DNA of 64,000 nt, taken from positions 148,515-212,514 of the forward strand of contig NZ_JALKBD010000008.1 in NCBI RefSeq assembly GCF_023015905.1, read 5' to 3'. This document shows positions 27,410 to 35,617 of the stretch, piece by piece. Positions within the stretch are counted from its first letter, which is position 1. Every line of letters starts with the position of its first letter. The position numbers and the translations under genes are program-made. The notes below the pieces were generated by a model, which saw nothing but the letters and a program-made list of their open reading frames with translations, did no database searches and was not told where the DNA came from. The stretch comes from Arenibacter sp. F20364 (GTDB taxonomy: Bacteria; Bacteroidota; Bacteroidia; Flavobacteriales; Flavobacteriaceae).

Positions 27410-28483
27410 TTAAACTTTGGGTGTAAGCCCTTTCTTTACTACTTGGGTCATATACCCTATTTCTTGAAGAGCCTTATTGGTAAAATCGAATAAGCTCAAG
27501 CAGCGGTCCAAATTCTGGTTTTCGTAAGATACCTTGTAATAGACATTGTTGTTCAAATAGTCGGTGAGGGCTCTTAAGCCGTGAATGAAAGGCATAAATA
27601 CAGCTCCCCAGGGCAGAAGGTCTATTTCCTCCTTGGATAAAAAAGGGCCGTTACTCTCCAAGCCCTTTACGAAAGCTTCGAACAAGGGTCTTTCAAAAGT
27701 AATTTTCCCATGGTCCTGTTCGTCCTCAGCAGCCGTATTGGCAACAGTTCTTATGGCATCGCCAAAATCAAAGTAAAAATATCCCTTCATAATGGTGTCT
27801 AAATCTATAAGGCAAAGGGCCTTATTTTCTTCTTTGGAGAAAAGGATATTGTTTAACTTGGTATCATTATGGCAAACCCGTAATGGCAACTTGGAATTGT
27901 CCAATACTTTTAGTTTTTCCAAAGTTTCCTTAGCAAAAGTTATGGCTTCGTTGGCCGTTTCCAGTTTTTCTTTTTTGGCGGATAAAATGGATTCCTTAAA
28001 TTGATTTTGCCTTAACGCAAGATCATGGAATTGGGGTATAGTATCCACGTAATTTTCCAAAGGGGCATCTGCAAGAAGTTGATGGAATTTTCCAACTACC
28101 CTTCCGGCCTCGAAAGCAATATGCTCATCAGTAGCATTGTCATAGGCGGTAGTGTTGTTGATGTAGGTCATCAACCTCCAATATCCCGTATTTTCATGCT
28201 TAAAATAGGAACTGGCCAATTCAGTTTTTAATAGTTCAATGGCCGTGTAATCTTCGTCCTGCAAACATTCAAACGCATTGGCAATATTGCCCATTAGGCC
28301 ATGAACATCCTTAAAGACATTGTGGTTTACCCTTTGAAGAATGTACAATGGGCAATTGTTGTCCAGGACTAGGTAGGTGTCATTGATATAGCCTTGGTTT
28401 ATGCCTTGGAACTCATAGGTTTTCCTGTCTATGGAGAAGTTTTGTAACAGCTCGTTCAGTTCGTCATATTTATTTGCAATCAT
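27410..28483 (-). CDS. Aminoglycoside-phosphotransferase-fold sugar kinase
   Basis: A 357-residue kinase of the APH/choline kinase fold. The catalytic loop is VCHNDTKLNNILF (Asp general base, Asn metal ligand), followed by the metal-binding CLIDLDTIMKG. In sequence style it resembles N-acetylhexosamine 1-kinases (NahK) and the AmgK anomeric kinase. It is 12 bp after a sugar nucleotidyltransferase in the same direction, so the pair probably makes a nucleotide sugar: the kinase forms sugar-1-phosphate and the partner adds the nucleotide. The sugar is not known. It converges with the LacI-type gene. Confidence 0.8.
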   Translation of the reverse strand: MIANKYDELNELLQNFSIDRKTYEFQGINQGYINDTYLVLDNNCPLYILQRVNHNVFKDVHGLMGNIANAFECLQDEDYTAIELLKTELASSYFKHENTGYWRLMTYINNTTAYDNATDEHIAFEAGRVVGKFHQLLADAPLENYVDTIPQFHDLALRQNQFKESILSAKKEKLETANEAITFAKETLEKLKVLDNSKLPLRVCHNDTKLNNILFSKEENKALCLIDLDTIMKGYFYFDFGDAIRTVANTAAEDEQDHGKITFERPLFEAFVKGLESNGPFLSKEEIDLLPWGAVFMPFIHGLRALTDYLNNNVYYKVSYENQNLDRCLSLFDFTNKALQEIGYMTQVVKKGLTPKV

Positions 28484-28495
28484 TGATCAACTATT

Positions 28496-29386
28496 CTAAA
28501 CATTTTCCCATAGTGGGGAGATATACTCATTATTGTCCGTCATGCGCTGTAATTCTGAAACTGCCACTTCCTTGTCACTGGCGTATGTTACTCCAAACCA
28601 TTGACTTGCGGAAGGAATTACGTCTACATCTATTAAATTTTGTGCAATCATTTCTTTTATGGCGAACGGAAGGTATATTTCCCCTTTGGCATGATTGTCC
28701 TTGTTTCCTATAAACTCTCTAAGGTAATCCGTAGTAAACTGAAAAATAGAAGGTTGACAAACCCAAAAGTTCATACTGACCAATTCTTCCCCAGTAAATT
28801 TGGTGCCTGAGTCCAAATCAATAATAGCATTTTCTTGAGCTTCTATTTTAGTGTATTCGTTTATGGAAGTTAGTTTGCCGCCTTCGGATTTACATACTCC
28901 CCTTGAAACAGAACCGTGCTCTGACAAAGTGTTTTTAAGGATATAGGCAATTAGGCCAAAGGTCTCTTTGTTACCATTCCCCTTAATGAAGCTGGCAGCA
29001 CTTTCAAAGGCATTTTTACCATAATAATCATCCGCATTAATAATGGCAAAAGGTCCCTTAATTACATTTCTAGCGGTCCATACTGCATGCGCCGTACCCC
29101 AAGGTTTGGTCCTTTCACCTGTAAAAGTTACGCCTTCCGGAAGATCGTTTACTTCCTGTGCCAAAACATCCAATTTTATACTTTTGGGTAATCTGCTGGA
29201 TAAGTGCTCTTTTAAAAATTCTACATTTTCCTTTTTTGTAATGGCAACGATGTGGTCAAAACCATTTTTAAGGGCATCATAAATACTGAACTCCATTAGG
29301 AACTCTTCTTTTGGACCCAGGTCATCAAATTGTTTAAGCTTGCCATATCGACTGCCACTACCGGCTGCCATTAAAAGTAAAGTCAT
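28496..29386 (-). CDS. Sugar-phosphate nucleotidyltransferase
   Basis: A 296-residue NTP-transferase. LLLMAAGSGSRYGKLKQFDDLGP is the nucleotide-binding start, and FAIINADDYYG carries the metal-binding aspartate. It is longer than MurU (about 220-230 residues) and lacks the left-handed beta-helix of GlmU. The substrate is probably the sugar-1-phosphate made by the kinase encoded 12 bp downstream. Together they resemble the AmgK-MurU and NahK salvage routes, which bypass de novo nucleotide-sugar synthesis. The specific sugar and nucleotide cannot be decided from sequence. Confidence 0.8.
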   Translation of the reverse strand: MTLLLMAAGSGSRYGKLKQFDDLGPKEEFLMEFSIYDALKNGFDHIVAITKKENVEFLKEHLSSRLPKSIKLDVLAQEVNDLPEGVTFTGERTKPWGTAHAVWTARNVIKGPFAIINADDYYGKNAFESAASFIKGNGNKETFGLIAYILKNTLSEHGSVSRGVCKSEGGKLTSINEYTKIEAQENAIIDLDSGTKFTGEELVSMNFWVCQPSIFQFTTDYLREFIGNKDNHAKGEIYLPFAIKEMIAQNLIDVDVIPSASQWFGVTYASDKEVAVSELQRMTDNNEYISPLWENV

Positions 29387-29716
29387 AATTGGTTATTTTT
29401 AAGTTTACAAAAATATAGTTTTTATCACAAAGGGGCTTCTAGAACGGATTATTTAAAAAATTAGTTTCGAATTGTACATTATTTAACGATTTTTTGTTTT
29501 TCAATCTAAAGATTTCCCGATAGTCTTGGCTCAGGGATAAACGGATTTAAGAATTATTTTTACGGTTCTGCTGCTAGTGGAGGAAGGTTGATCGGATTTT
29601 GAAATATCCAGGTATTAGGTATAAAGGTGTCAGGTTCATTCCCAAACCTGATAAGTGTCATATTTTTATAGGCAACGACATGGTATTTTTGTTGCCATTG
29701 CAAATAAAAACAACTC
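29387..29716. other. 330-bp divergent intergenic region upstream of hemN
   Basis: It separates the nucleotidyltransferase (minus) from hemN (plus). It contains a small hairpin CAGGTT-N8-AACCTG (29631-29650) overlapping the start of the FNR-type box described separately. No coding sequence is evident. Confidence 0.5.
29649..29691 (+). promoter_or_regulatory. FNR-type box and -7 element of hemN
   Basis: TGATAAGTGTCA (29649-29660) is followed by TATTTTTG (29684-29691), a perfect TAnnTTTG match. The box centre is 29.5 bp upstream of the -7 element, close to -42 from the expected transcription start near 29697. The same geometry occurs at four other promoters in this window. Confidence 0.75.
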
Positions 29717-31078
29717 ATGACCAGTTTAGTTCAAAAGTATAATATTCCCGGCCCTAGATACACTAGTTATCCCACTGTTCCTTATTGGAATTTGGAAACT
29801 TTTTCTGGTCGGCAATGGGGAAATACGCTAATCAAAAATTTCAATGAAAGCAATGCGGAAGAAGGAATTAGCCTATATATTCATTTACCGTTTTGTGAAA
29901 GCCTTTGTACTTTTTGCGGATGTCACAAAAGAATTACCAAACGGCATGAAGTTGAAAACCCATATATCAGTAATGTATTAAAGGAGTGGAAGCTTTATTG
30001 TGATTTGTTTGAAACAAAACCAAGAATTAAGGAGCTGCATCTGGGAGGTGGAACGCCTACTTTTTTCTCCCCCGAAAATTTGACCCGCCTTATAAATGGT
30101 ATTTTCATGTCTGCTACCCATGCAGATAATTTTGAGTATAGTTTTGAGGGTCACCCCAATAATACTTCCAAAGAACATTTGCAGGCCCTTTATGATGTTG
30201 GGTTTAGAAGAGTGAGCTACGGGGTTCAGGACTATAACAAGAAGGTTCAGCTTGCTATTCATAGGCTACAGCCATTTGAAAATGTAAAAAATGTTACCCA
30301 ATGGGCAAGGGAGATAGGATATACTTCCGTTGGTCATGACATTATCTTTGGATTGCCCTTCCAAACGAAGGAGGATGTTACCGAAACTATTTTAAAGACC
30401 AAAGAATTAATGCCAGATAGATTGGCCTTCTATAGTTATGCCCATGTTCCTTGGTTAAAGGGAAATGGACAAAGGGGATATAAGGATTCAGATCTGCCCA
30501 CGGCGGAGGAGAAGCGCGATCAGTATGAGATGGGCAAGGCATTGTTGGCAGAAGTAGGTTATTCGGAAATAGGAATGGATCATTTTTCGTTAAAAACGGA
30601 TTCACTGTTCAAAGCCATGGGGCATGGTACCTTGCATAGGAATTTTATGGGGTATACAGCTTCTAAAACCCGTGTAATGGTTGGTTTGGGAGTCTCCAGT
30701 ATAAGTGATAGCTGGGATAGCTTTGCCCAAAATGTAAAAAGTCTGGAGGAATATCGGCATTTGGTCGAAAGCAATATTATTCCCATCTATAGAGGTCACA
30801 TTTTAACCGAAGAAGACAGGATTATTCGAAGGCACATCTTAAATTTAATGTGTAAATTTAAGACTACTTGGGAGAATGAAAATGAAAGGTTTGATGAACT
30901 GGATGAGGTCAAGGACAGGCTGAATGAAATGGCTACGGATGGATTGTTGGAAATAGATTCAAATAGCATCTATGTTACCGAAAAAGGAAGGCCCTTTGTA
31001 CGTAACGTATGTATGGCGTTCGATTTGTTCTTGCATCGCAAGGCACCGGATACCAGATTGTTTTCGATGACTATTTAG
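29717..31078 (+). CDS. hemN: Oxygen-independent coproporphyrinogen III oxidase
   Basis: A 453-residue radical SAM enzyme that decarboxylates coproporphyrinogen III without oxygen in haem synthesis. The 4Fe-4S cysteines are Cys60, Cys64 and Cys67 (CESLCTFC) followed by Gly-Cys69, the true HemN pattern rather than that of HemW. LHLGGGTPTF and GHDIIFGLPFQT bind SAM. N-terminal YNIPGPRYTSYPT is the HemN tail. It carries an upstream FNR-type box shared with the cbb3 oxidase genes, which fits haem supply at low oxygen. A universal stress protein gene follows after 78 bp. Confidence 0.95.
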   Translation: MTSLVQKYNIPGPRYTSYPTVPYWNLETFSGRQWGNTLIKNFNESNAEEGISLYIHLPFCESLCTFCGCHKRITKRHEVENPYISNVLKEWKLYCDLFETKPRIKELHLGGGTPTFFSPENLTRLINGIFMSATHADNFEYSFEGHPNNTSKEHLQALYDVGFRRVSYGVQDYNKKVQLAIHRLQPFENVKNVTQWAREIGYTSVGHDIIFGLPFQTKEDVTETILKTKELMPDRLAFYSYAHVPWLKGNGQRGYKDSDLPTAEEKRDQYEMGKALLAEVGYSEIGMDHFSLKTDSLFKAMGHGTLHRNFMGYTASKTRVMVGLGVSSISDSWDSFAQNVKSLEEYRHLVESNIIPIYRGHILTEEDRIIRRHILNLMCKFKTTWENENERFDELDEVKDRLNEMATDGLLEIDSNSIYVTEKGRPFVRNVCMAFDLFLHRKAPDTRLFSMTI

Positions 31079-31156
31079 CGCTGCCAAGCTAATTTAGAAT
31101 TTCTAAGTCCTTATCTTTTTAAATCTTTTGGTAATAAATCAGTTAAAATAAAACTT

Positions 31157-31978
31157 ATGAAAAAAATTATTGTACCTGTCGATTTTTCAGAGCAATCGGA
31201 AATAGCATTAAAAACGGCCGCTTCCATTGCTACCAAATACGGTTCCGAGCTCTTTGTCCTGCATATGTTGGAATTGTCCGATGCCCTAATTTCGGCCAAT
31301 GAGCAGGCCCACTATGAGCAAGCTGTATTTTTAATGAAATTGGCAGAGAAAAAGTTCGAAACTTTTTTGGAAAAGCCCTACTTAAAGGGAATCAAACTTA
31401 CGCCTATTGTAAAACATCATAAAGTTTTTAGCGAGGTGAATGCCGTTGCAGAAAAACACGGGGCAGACCTTATCATTATGGGATCTCATGGTACCGATGG
31501 TATCAAAGAAATATTTGTGGGTTCCAATGCAGAGAAAATGGTAAGAAATTCGAATATTCCGGTCCTCGTTATTAAAGACTTTATTGATGGTTTTGAGGTG
31601 AAGAGGTTTGTTTTTGCCTGCGATTTTGAGGAAGAGAATTTGGATGCTTTTCATCGGGCCAAAAAATTGGCGGATAAGTTGGCTGCAGAATTGATATTGG
31701 TATATATTAATACTCCCGGAGATAATTTTCTGAGCACTAAGGATGCCTTTAAGAAAATTAATAAGTTTCTGCATTTGGCCAAAGTGAGTTTGGAAGTCGA
31801 GATTTATAACGACTACAGCGTAGAAAGGGGCATACTTGGTTTTAGTCAAAGCAGGAACGCCGATTTAATAGGATTGCCGACCCATGGAAGAAAAGGCTTG
31901 ACCCATTTTCTAATGGGAAGTATTGGGGAAGACGTGACCAATCATTCCAAAATACCGGTTATCACTTTTAAAATATAG
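31157..31978 (+). CDS. Universal stress protein, tandem domain
   Basis: A 273-residue cytoplasmic protein with two Usp domains. Domain 1 (about 1-142) ends in the ATP-binding pattern MGSHGTDG-N9-SNAEK; domain 2 (about 148-273) has LPTHGRKGLTHFLMGS. Both keep the glycines needed for nucleotide binding. It lies 78 bp after hemN in the same direction and may share its FNR-controlled transcript, because no box of its own was found. The biochemical role of such proteins is poorly defined; they generally accumulate under energy or oxygen limitation. Confidence 0.88.
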   Translation: MKKIIVPVDFSEQSEIALKTAASIATKYGSELFVLHMLELSDALISANEQAHYEQAVFLMKLAEKKFETFLEKPYLKGIKLTPIVKHHKVFSEVNAVAEKHGADLIIMGSHGTDGIKEIFVGSNAEKMVRNSNIPVLVIKDFIDGFEVKRFVFACDFEEENLDAFHRAKKLADKLAAELILVYINTPGDNFLSTKDAFKKINKFLHLAKVSLEVEIYNDYSVERGILGFSQSRNADLIGLPTHGRKGLTHFLMGSIGEDVTNHSKIPVITFKI

Positions 31979-32067
31979 TGGCTTTAGGAATTTGAAATCA
32001 ATTGGCTACAAGTGCTTGCCGAACGATGGCTAGTAAGATTGTATGTCATAGTTGATACTTAAATCGT

Positions 32068-32075
32068 TATATTTG
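32068..32075 (+). promoter_or_regulatory. -7 element TATATTTG of the amidohydrolase gene
   Basis: A full TAnnTTTG match 47 bp before the ATG at 32123. No FNR-type box is found at the 29.5-bp position, so this gene appears independent of that regulon. Confidence 0.45.
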
Positions 32076-32122
32076 AGGGGTATGGGTTGCCTATTATGGT
32101 CTAATTCTTAAAAATCCTCTAT

Positions 32123-33190
32123 ATGAAAATTTACTACATCATTTTTTTATGCATTGCTTTTGGTCCTAACGCAGTTAATGCACAAGAAGATATTTTACTA
32201 AAGGATTACGATCCGGTATCTATTTATAATATTCCCAAGACCAAAATATCCAAAGCCAAATTTCCAGTGGTGGATTTTCACTCGCATTCGTACCCAAAGT
32301 CGGAACAGGAAATAAGCGAATGGGTGAAGACCATGGACAAAAAGGGAGTGGCAAAGTCCATTATACTAACCTATCAGACCGGAAAGTCCTTTGATAGCAT
32401 TGTAAATCTGTATTCCAAATATGGGGATCGTTTTGAGCTTTGGTGCGGTTTTGATTTTACCGGTTACGAAGAAAAAGGCTGGAGCAAACGTGCTGTAAAA
32501 GAGTTGGAAAGATGCTATAAGATGGGGGCGAAGGGAGTTGGTGAATTGGGCGATAAAGGTTTTGGTTTTTTTTACTCCAAGCCTACACGGACAGAAGGGA
32601 TGCACGCGGATGATGAAAGGATGAAACCTTTATGGGAAAAATGTGGGGAATTGGGTATGCCGGTAAGCATTCACGTGGCGGACCCTATGTGGATGTACGA
32701 ACCGATGGATGTTCATAATGATGGACTTATGAATGCCTACAAATGGAGAATAGATAAGAGCAAGGAAGGGTTGTTGACACACGCAGAACTAATTGCTACC
32801 TTGGAAAATGCAGTTAGGGAAAATCCGAAAACTACTTTTATAGCTTGCCATTTCGCTAATTGTAGCCATGACTTGGATATTGTTGGGAGACTGTTGGGTA
32901 CTTATGATAATCTGTATGCCGATATTTCTGCCAGATATGCGGAAACGGCTGCAGTTCCCAGATATACCAAACGCTTTTATGAAAAGTATCAGGATAAACT
33001 GGTCTATGGTACGGATATGGGTACCGATCCGGAAATGTACGAAATAACGTTTCGCATTCTGGAAAGCGAGGATGAACATTTTTATGACAAGAATATTTCC
33101 TCCTATCATTGGTCTTTTAACGGCTTGGGACTTAGTGACGAGGTTTTGAAAAAAATATATAATGAAAATTCTAAAAAAATCCTAGACTAG
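32123..33190 (+). CDS. Exported amidohydrolase-family TIM-barrel hydrolase
   Basis: A 355-residue metal-dependent hydrolase of the amidohydrolase 2 family, with a signal peptide (YYIIFLCIAFGPNAVNAQ). Metal-site motifs are VVDFHSHSYPK, VSIHVADP, ACHFAN and VYGTDMGTDP. Members include decarboxylases and lactonases acting on aromatic or sugar acids. Here it stands alone in a region of respiration genes, convergent with an exported PIG-L deacetylase. The substrate is unknown. Confidence 0.8.
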   Translation: MKIYYIIFLCIAFGPNAVNAQEDILLKDYDPVSIYNIPKTKISKAKFPVVDFHSHSYPKSEQEISEWVKTMDKKGVAKSIILTYQTGKSFDSIVNLYSKYGDRFELWCGFDFTGYEEKGWSKRAVKELERCYKMGAKGVGELGDKGFGFFYSKPTRTEGMHADDERMKPLWEKCGELGMPVSIHVADPMWMYEPMDVHNDGLMNAYKWRIDKSKEGLLTHAELIATLENAVRENPKTTFIACHFANCSHDLDIVGRLLGTYDNLYADISARYAETAAVPRYTKRFYEKYQDKLVYGTDMGTDPEMYEITFRILESEDEHFYDKNISSYHWSFNGLGLSDEVLKKIYNENSKKILD

Positions 33191-33218
33191 TCAATATCCG
33201 TTTTTTTGCTGATAAAGA

Positions 33219-34088
33219 TTATTCTTTAAGCATAGGGAAAAGTGTCTTGATTTCCTCGCCTGTGGGTTGTTTGCCGTACTCGCATATTTCAAAACCTTCT
33301 ATATGCTTGGCGGAAGAAGCTTTGTTTCCGTACCATTTTTCAGCACATTTCAGGAGTACTTCATTAGGGGTTCGCGAACGCCAATTGGCCAGCATTTCCA
33401 ATCTACCTTTGTCATCCTTGGGCACTTTGTCCAAAGTGCCGGCAGTCCAGGGAAGCCATTCAAAGAACTGTGATTTATGGGCTGACATGGCGTAAATTTT
33501 TTGATCAAAAACAGCATCTGTAATGACTGCAATATCAGGTTCGAAGGGACTGGGTTTTTGAAAACTATCTTCGGAGTAAAGGAAAACCGGATTTTTTTGT
33601 AGCGGGGGTACTTCCGGTGCTACGTTGGGGACTATGACCATATAGGCGGCATCCTGTACCAGAACACCGGTATACCTGTGATCAGGATGATAGTCGTTAG
33701 GTCTTGGGGCAATAACCACATCCGCATTCCATTTTCTAATCTCACGTATCACCTTTAAACGGTTTTCCAAAGTAGGCATTAATTCCCCGTCGTGGTTGTC
33801 CAAAACCGTATATTCTACCCCAAATCTTTTACCTGCTTCCTCGGCCTCGGCAATCCTTACTTTGGCTAGCTCCCCTCCGCCCATGGCATAATGGCCGGCA
33901 TCTCCATTGGTGAGCGAAACAAATTTTACATTATGGCCCATTTTAGACAGTAAAATGGCCGTGCCTCCAGTGTCAATATCACAATCATCGGGATGCGCTC
34001 CAAATACAATGACGTTTACTTTTTCGCTCTGCGAAAATAGTAGGGTAGTATGCAATATGAAATAACAGAGAAGTATGATTTTTTTCAT
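33219..34088 (-). CDS. Exported PIG-L family deacetylase
   Basis: A 289-residue zinc deacetylase of the PIG-L/LmbE family. It has a signal peptide (ILLCYFILHTTLLFSQ), the AHPDDCDIDTGG zinc motif and HPDHR. PIG-L proteins remove acetyl groups from N-acetylglucosamine conjugates or similar amides. As an exported form it could act on surface or imported sugars. It is convergent with the amidohydrolase gene, with no operon partner on its own strand. Confidence 0.85.
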   Translation of the reverse strand: MKKIILLCYFILHTTLLFSQSEKVNVIVFGAHPDDCDIDTGGTAILLSKMGHNVKFVSLTNGDAGHYAMGGGELAKVRIAEAEEAGKRFGVEYTVLDNHDGELMPTLENRLKVIREIRKWNADVVIAPRPNDYHPDHRYTGVLVQDAAYMVIVPNVAPEVPPLQKNPVFLYSEDSFQKPSPFEPDIAVITDAVFDQKIYAMSAHKSQFFEWLPWTAGTLDKVPKDDKGRLEMLANWRSRTPNEVLLKCAEKWYGNKASSAKHIEGFEICEYGKQPTGEEIKTLFPMLKE

Positions 34089-34239
34089 AAGGGGTTGATT
34101 ATGGTTGTGCGAATATCCGGCATTTCAAAAATTGATCGGACCTGTTTAAATATGCTGAATTCCAATATACTTGAAATTTACATTATTTTGTAATACACGA
34201 CAAGCATAAAATGCAGTGGGAGGTGGATGTAATGGATAA

Positions 34240-34941
34240 TTAATGACACTCCAGGCTGCTGTCCACAACTTCTAAGACAGGTTCGGGCGAAATATAGGGA
34301 ATGCCAAGTCCCATACCTCTTAATATGAACAGTAGCCCTACAATGACTACAAAAACAGGGATTAATCGCTGCACTGATTTTTTCATGCTGCCTTTTAGCA
34401 TACTGCCAAAGTAGACGGCAGTGGTCATTAAAGGGATGGTACCCAATCCAAATAGTAGCATAAAGAGTGCTCCAAGCCATGGGTTGGCAGTGGCAATACT
34501 GCCAAAAAGAGCCATGTAAACCAATCCACAGGGTAGTAAACCGTTAAGGAAGCCAATGGTCAGGAAGGTGTCTGGACTTTTTCGCTGTAATTCTTTTCCC
34601 AATTGGCTTTTTATTTTGGAGAGGAAAGAATATATGGGTTTGGAGAAATTGTATTTGCTAAATGTTTTGTAGGGAATTAGGATTACTATAATCATGAGGA
34701 TCCCAATAATGATAGAAAGTCTTTGCTGTAGGCCAAATACATAAAGGCCCTTGCCCAAGAACCCAAAAATGAGTCCGATAAGGCTGTATGAAGTAAGCCT
34801 GCCCATATGATAAAGAAAGACCTGTAATAATTTCTTTGCGGGTTTGTGGCGATCTACCGGTAACATAAAGGCAATAGGGCCGCACATCCCAACACAGTGA
34901 AAGCTTCCCATTAGACCCAGAAGTACGGCAGATATCAACAT
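34240..34941 (-). CDS. SafE/TauE-like membrane protein of the cbb3 cluster
   Basis: A 233-residue, about six-helix membrane protein of the sulfite exporter TauE/SafE superfamily, in the subgroup that occurs in cbb3 oxidase clusters. The motifs GSFHCVGMCGPIAF near the start and NGLLPCGLVYMA in the middle carry cysteines that may handle copper or redox. It is the last gene of the cco run, 37 bp after fixH, so a role in oxidase assembly or copper handling is likely. Sulfite export is improbable. Confidence 0.8.
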   Translation of the reverse strand: MLISAVLLGLMGSFHCVGMCGPIAFMLPVDRHKPAKKLLQVFLYHMGRLTSYSLIGLIFGFLGKGLYVFGLQQRLSIIIGILMIIVILIPYKTFSKYNFSKPIYSFLSKIKSQLGKELQRKSPDTFLTIGFLNGLLPCGLVYMALFGSIATANPWLGALFMLLFGLGTIPLMTTAVYFGSMLKGSMKKSVQRLIPVFVVIVGLLFILRGMGLGIPYISPEPVLEVVDSSLECH

Positions 34942-34978
34942 AGTTTAAATGTATTGACCCTTGAGCTATTTACGCTCC

Positions 34979-35437
34979 TTATTTATTTTTGCTATAGGTT
35001 ATTTTTTTCTTATATAAATAGGCTTCCCCTTTATATTCCCAGGATACTTTAATGTCCCAGCGACCATCCAACAAACGATTGTCAGGTATGAGCAAATAGT
35101 CTTGGGATAAACTTATAGGTAAGTCAAAATCCAAGTGCTTGTTAGATGGCCTGTACAGGGACACTGTACCTTTAATATTTTCTGTGTTCAAGCCATTTGG
35201 GAATACCAATTTTAGGCCTTCATCGGTAGTTTTTAGTGTAAGGTCCACTTCTTTTGCGCGGGCATTATTTTCTGCGTCAATTTCATTTTGATACCCCAAT
35301 TCCGCACTGTAATAGTTCTCAATGACCAAATCATGATTGGCCCTATTATCCATACTCATGCGGACAACAAAAAATAGGATAAAACTTATAAACCCTATGA
35401 AGGCTAGTACAATTCCGGTTCCCCAATTAATTTTCAT
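34979..35437 (-). CDS. fixH: FixH/CcoH cbb3 oxidase assembly protein
   Basis: A 152-residue protein with one N-terminal membrane helix (IVLAFIGFISFILFFVVRMS) and an exported beta domain, as in FixH. FixH/CcoH stabilises the cbb3 oxidase during assembly. It follows ccoG after a 180-bp gap that contains a repeat and precedes the SafE-like gene. The sequence is weakly conserved, but size, topology and position are right. Confidence 0.85.
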   Translation of the reverse strand: MKINWGTGIVLAFIGFISFILFFVVRMSMDNRANHDLVIENYYSAELGYQNEIDAENNARAKEVDLTLKTTDEGLKLVFPNGLNTENIKGTVSLYRPSNKHLDFDLPISLSQDYLLIPDNRLLDGRWDIKVSWEYKGEAYLYKKKITYSKNK

Positions 35438-35514
35438 AGCTTTTTATTTTAGTTACGATCTTCTTTATTACAGAGATCCTATTCGTGTTTTAAGGATTAA
35501 CCAACTTCTTTAAT

Positions 35515-35615
35515 TTACTCGATAATCGAGATTTTAACCTGCCTACCGCAGGCGGGGGTCGAAATCTAAAATTAGGTTCCTTTCAATGCTTTGCGGGCCT
35601 GTCTGCCCCGAGGTC
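35515..35615. repeat. GC-rich intergenic repeat between ccoG and fixH
   Basis: ACTCGATAATCGAGATTTTAA at the left end (the key part, CTCGATAATCGAG, at 35518-35531) is the reverse complement of the palindrome near 10728-10741. CTGCC-taCC-GCAGGCGGGG and GCGGGCCTGTCTGCC follow. Similar layout at 10610 suggests a dispersed element. Confidence 0.5.
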
Positions 35616-35617
35616 GT

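Noticed and set aside
31382..31849. 155-residue frame on the minus strand
   Set aside because: It is antisense to a well-supported universal stress protein gene.
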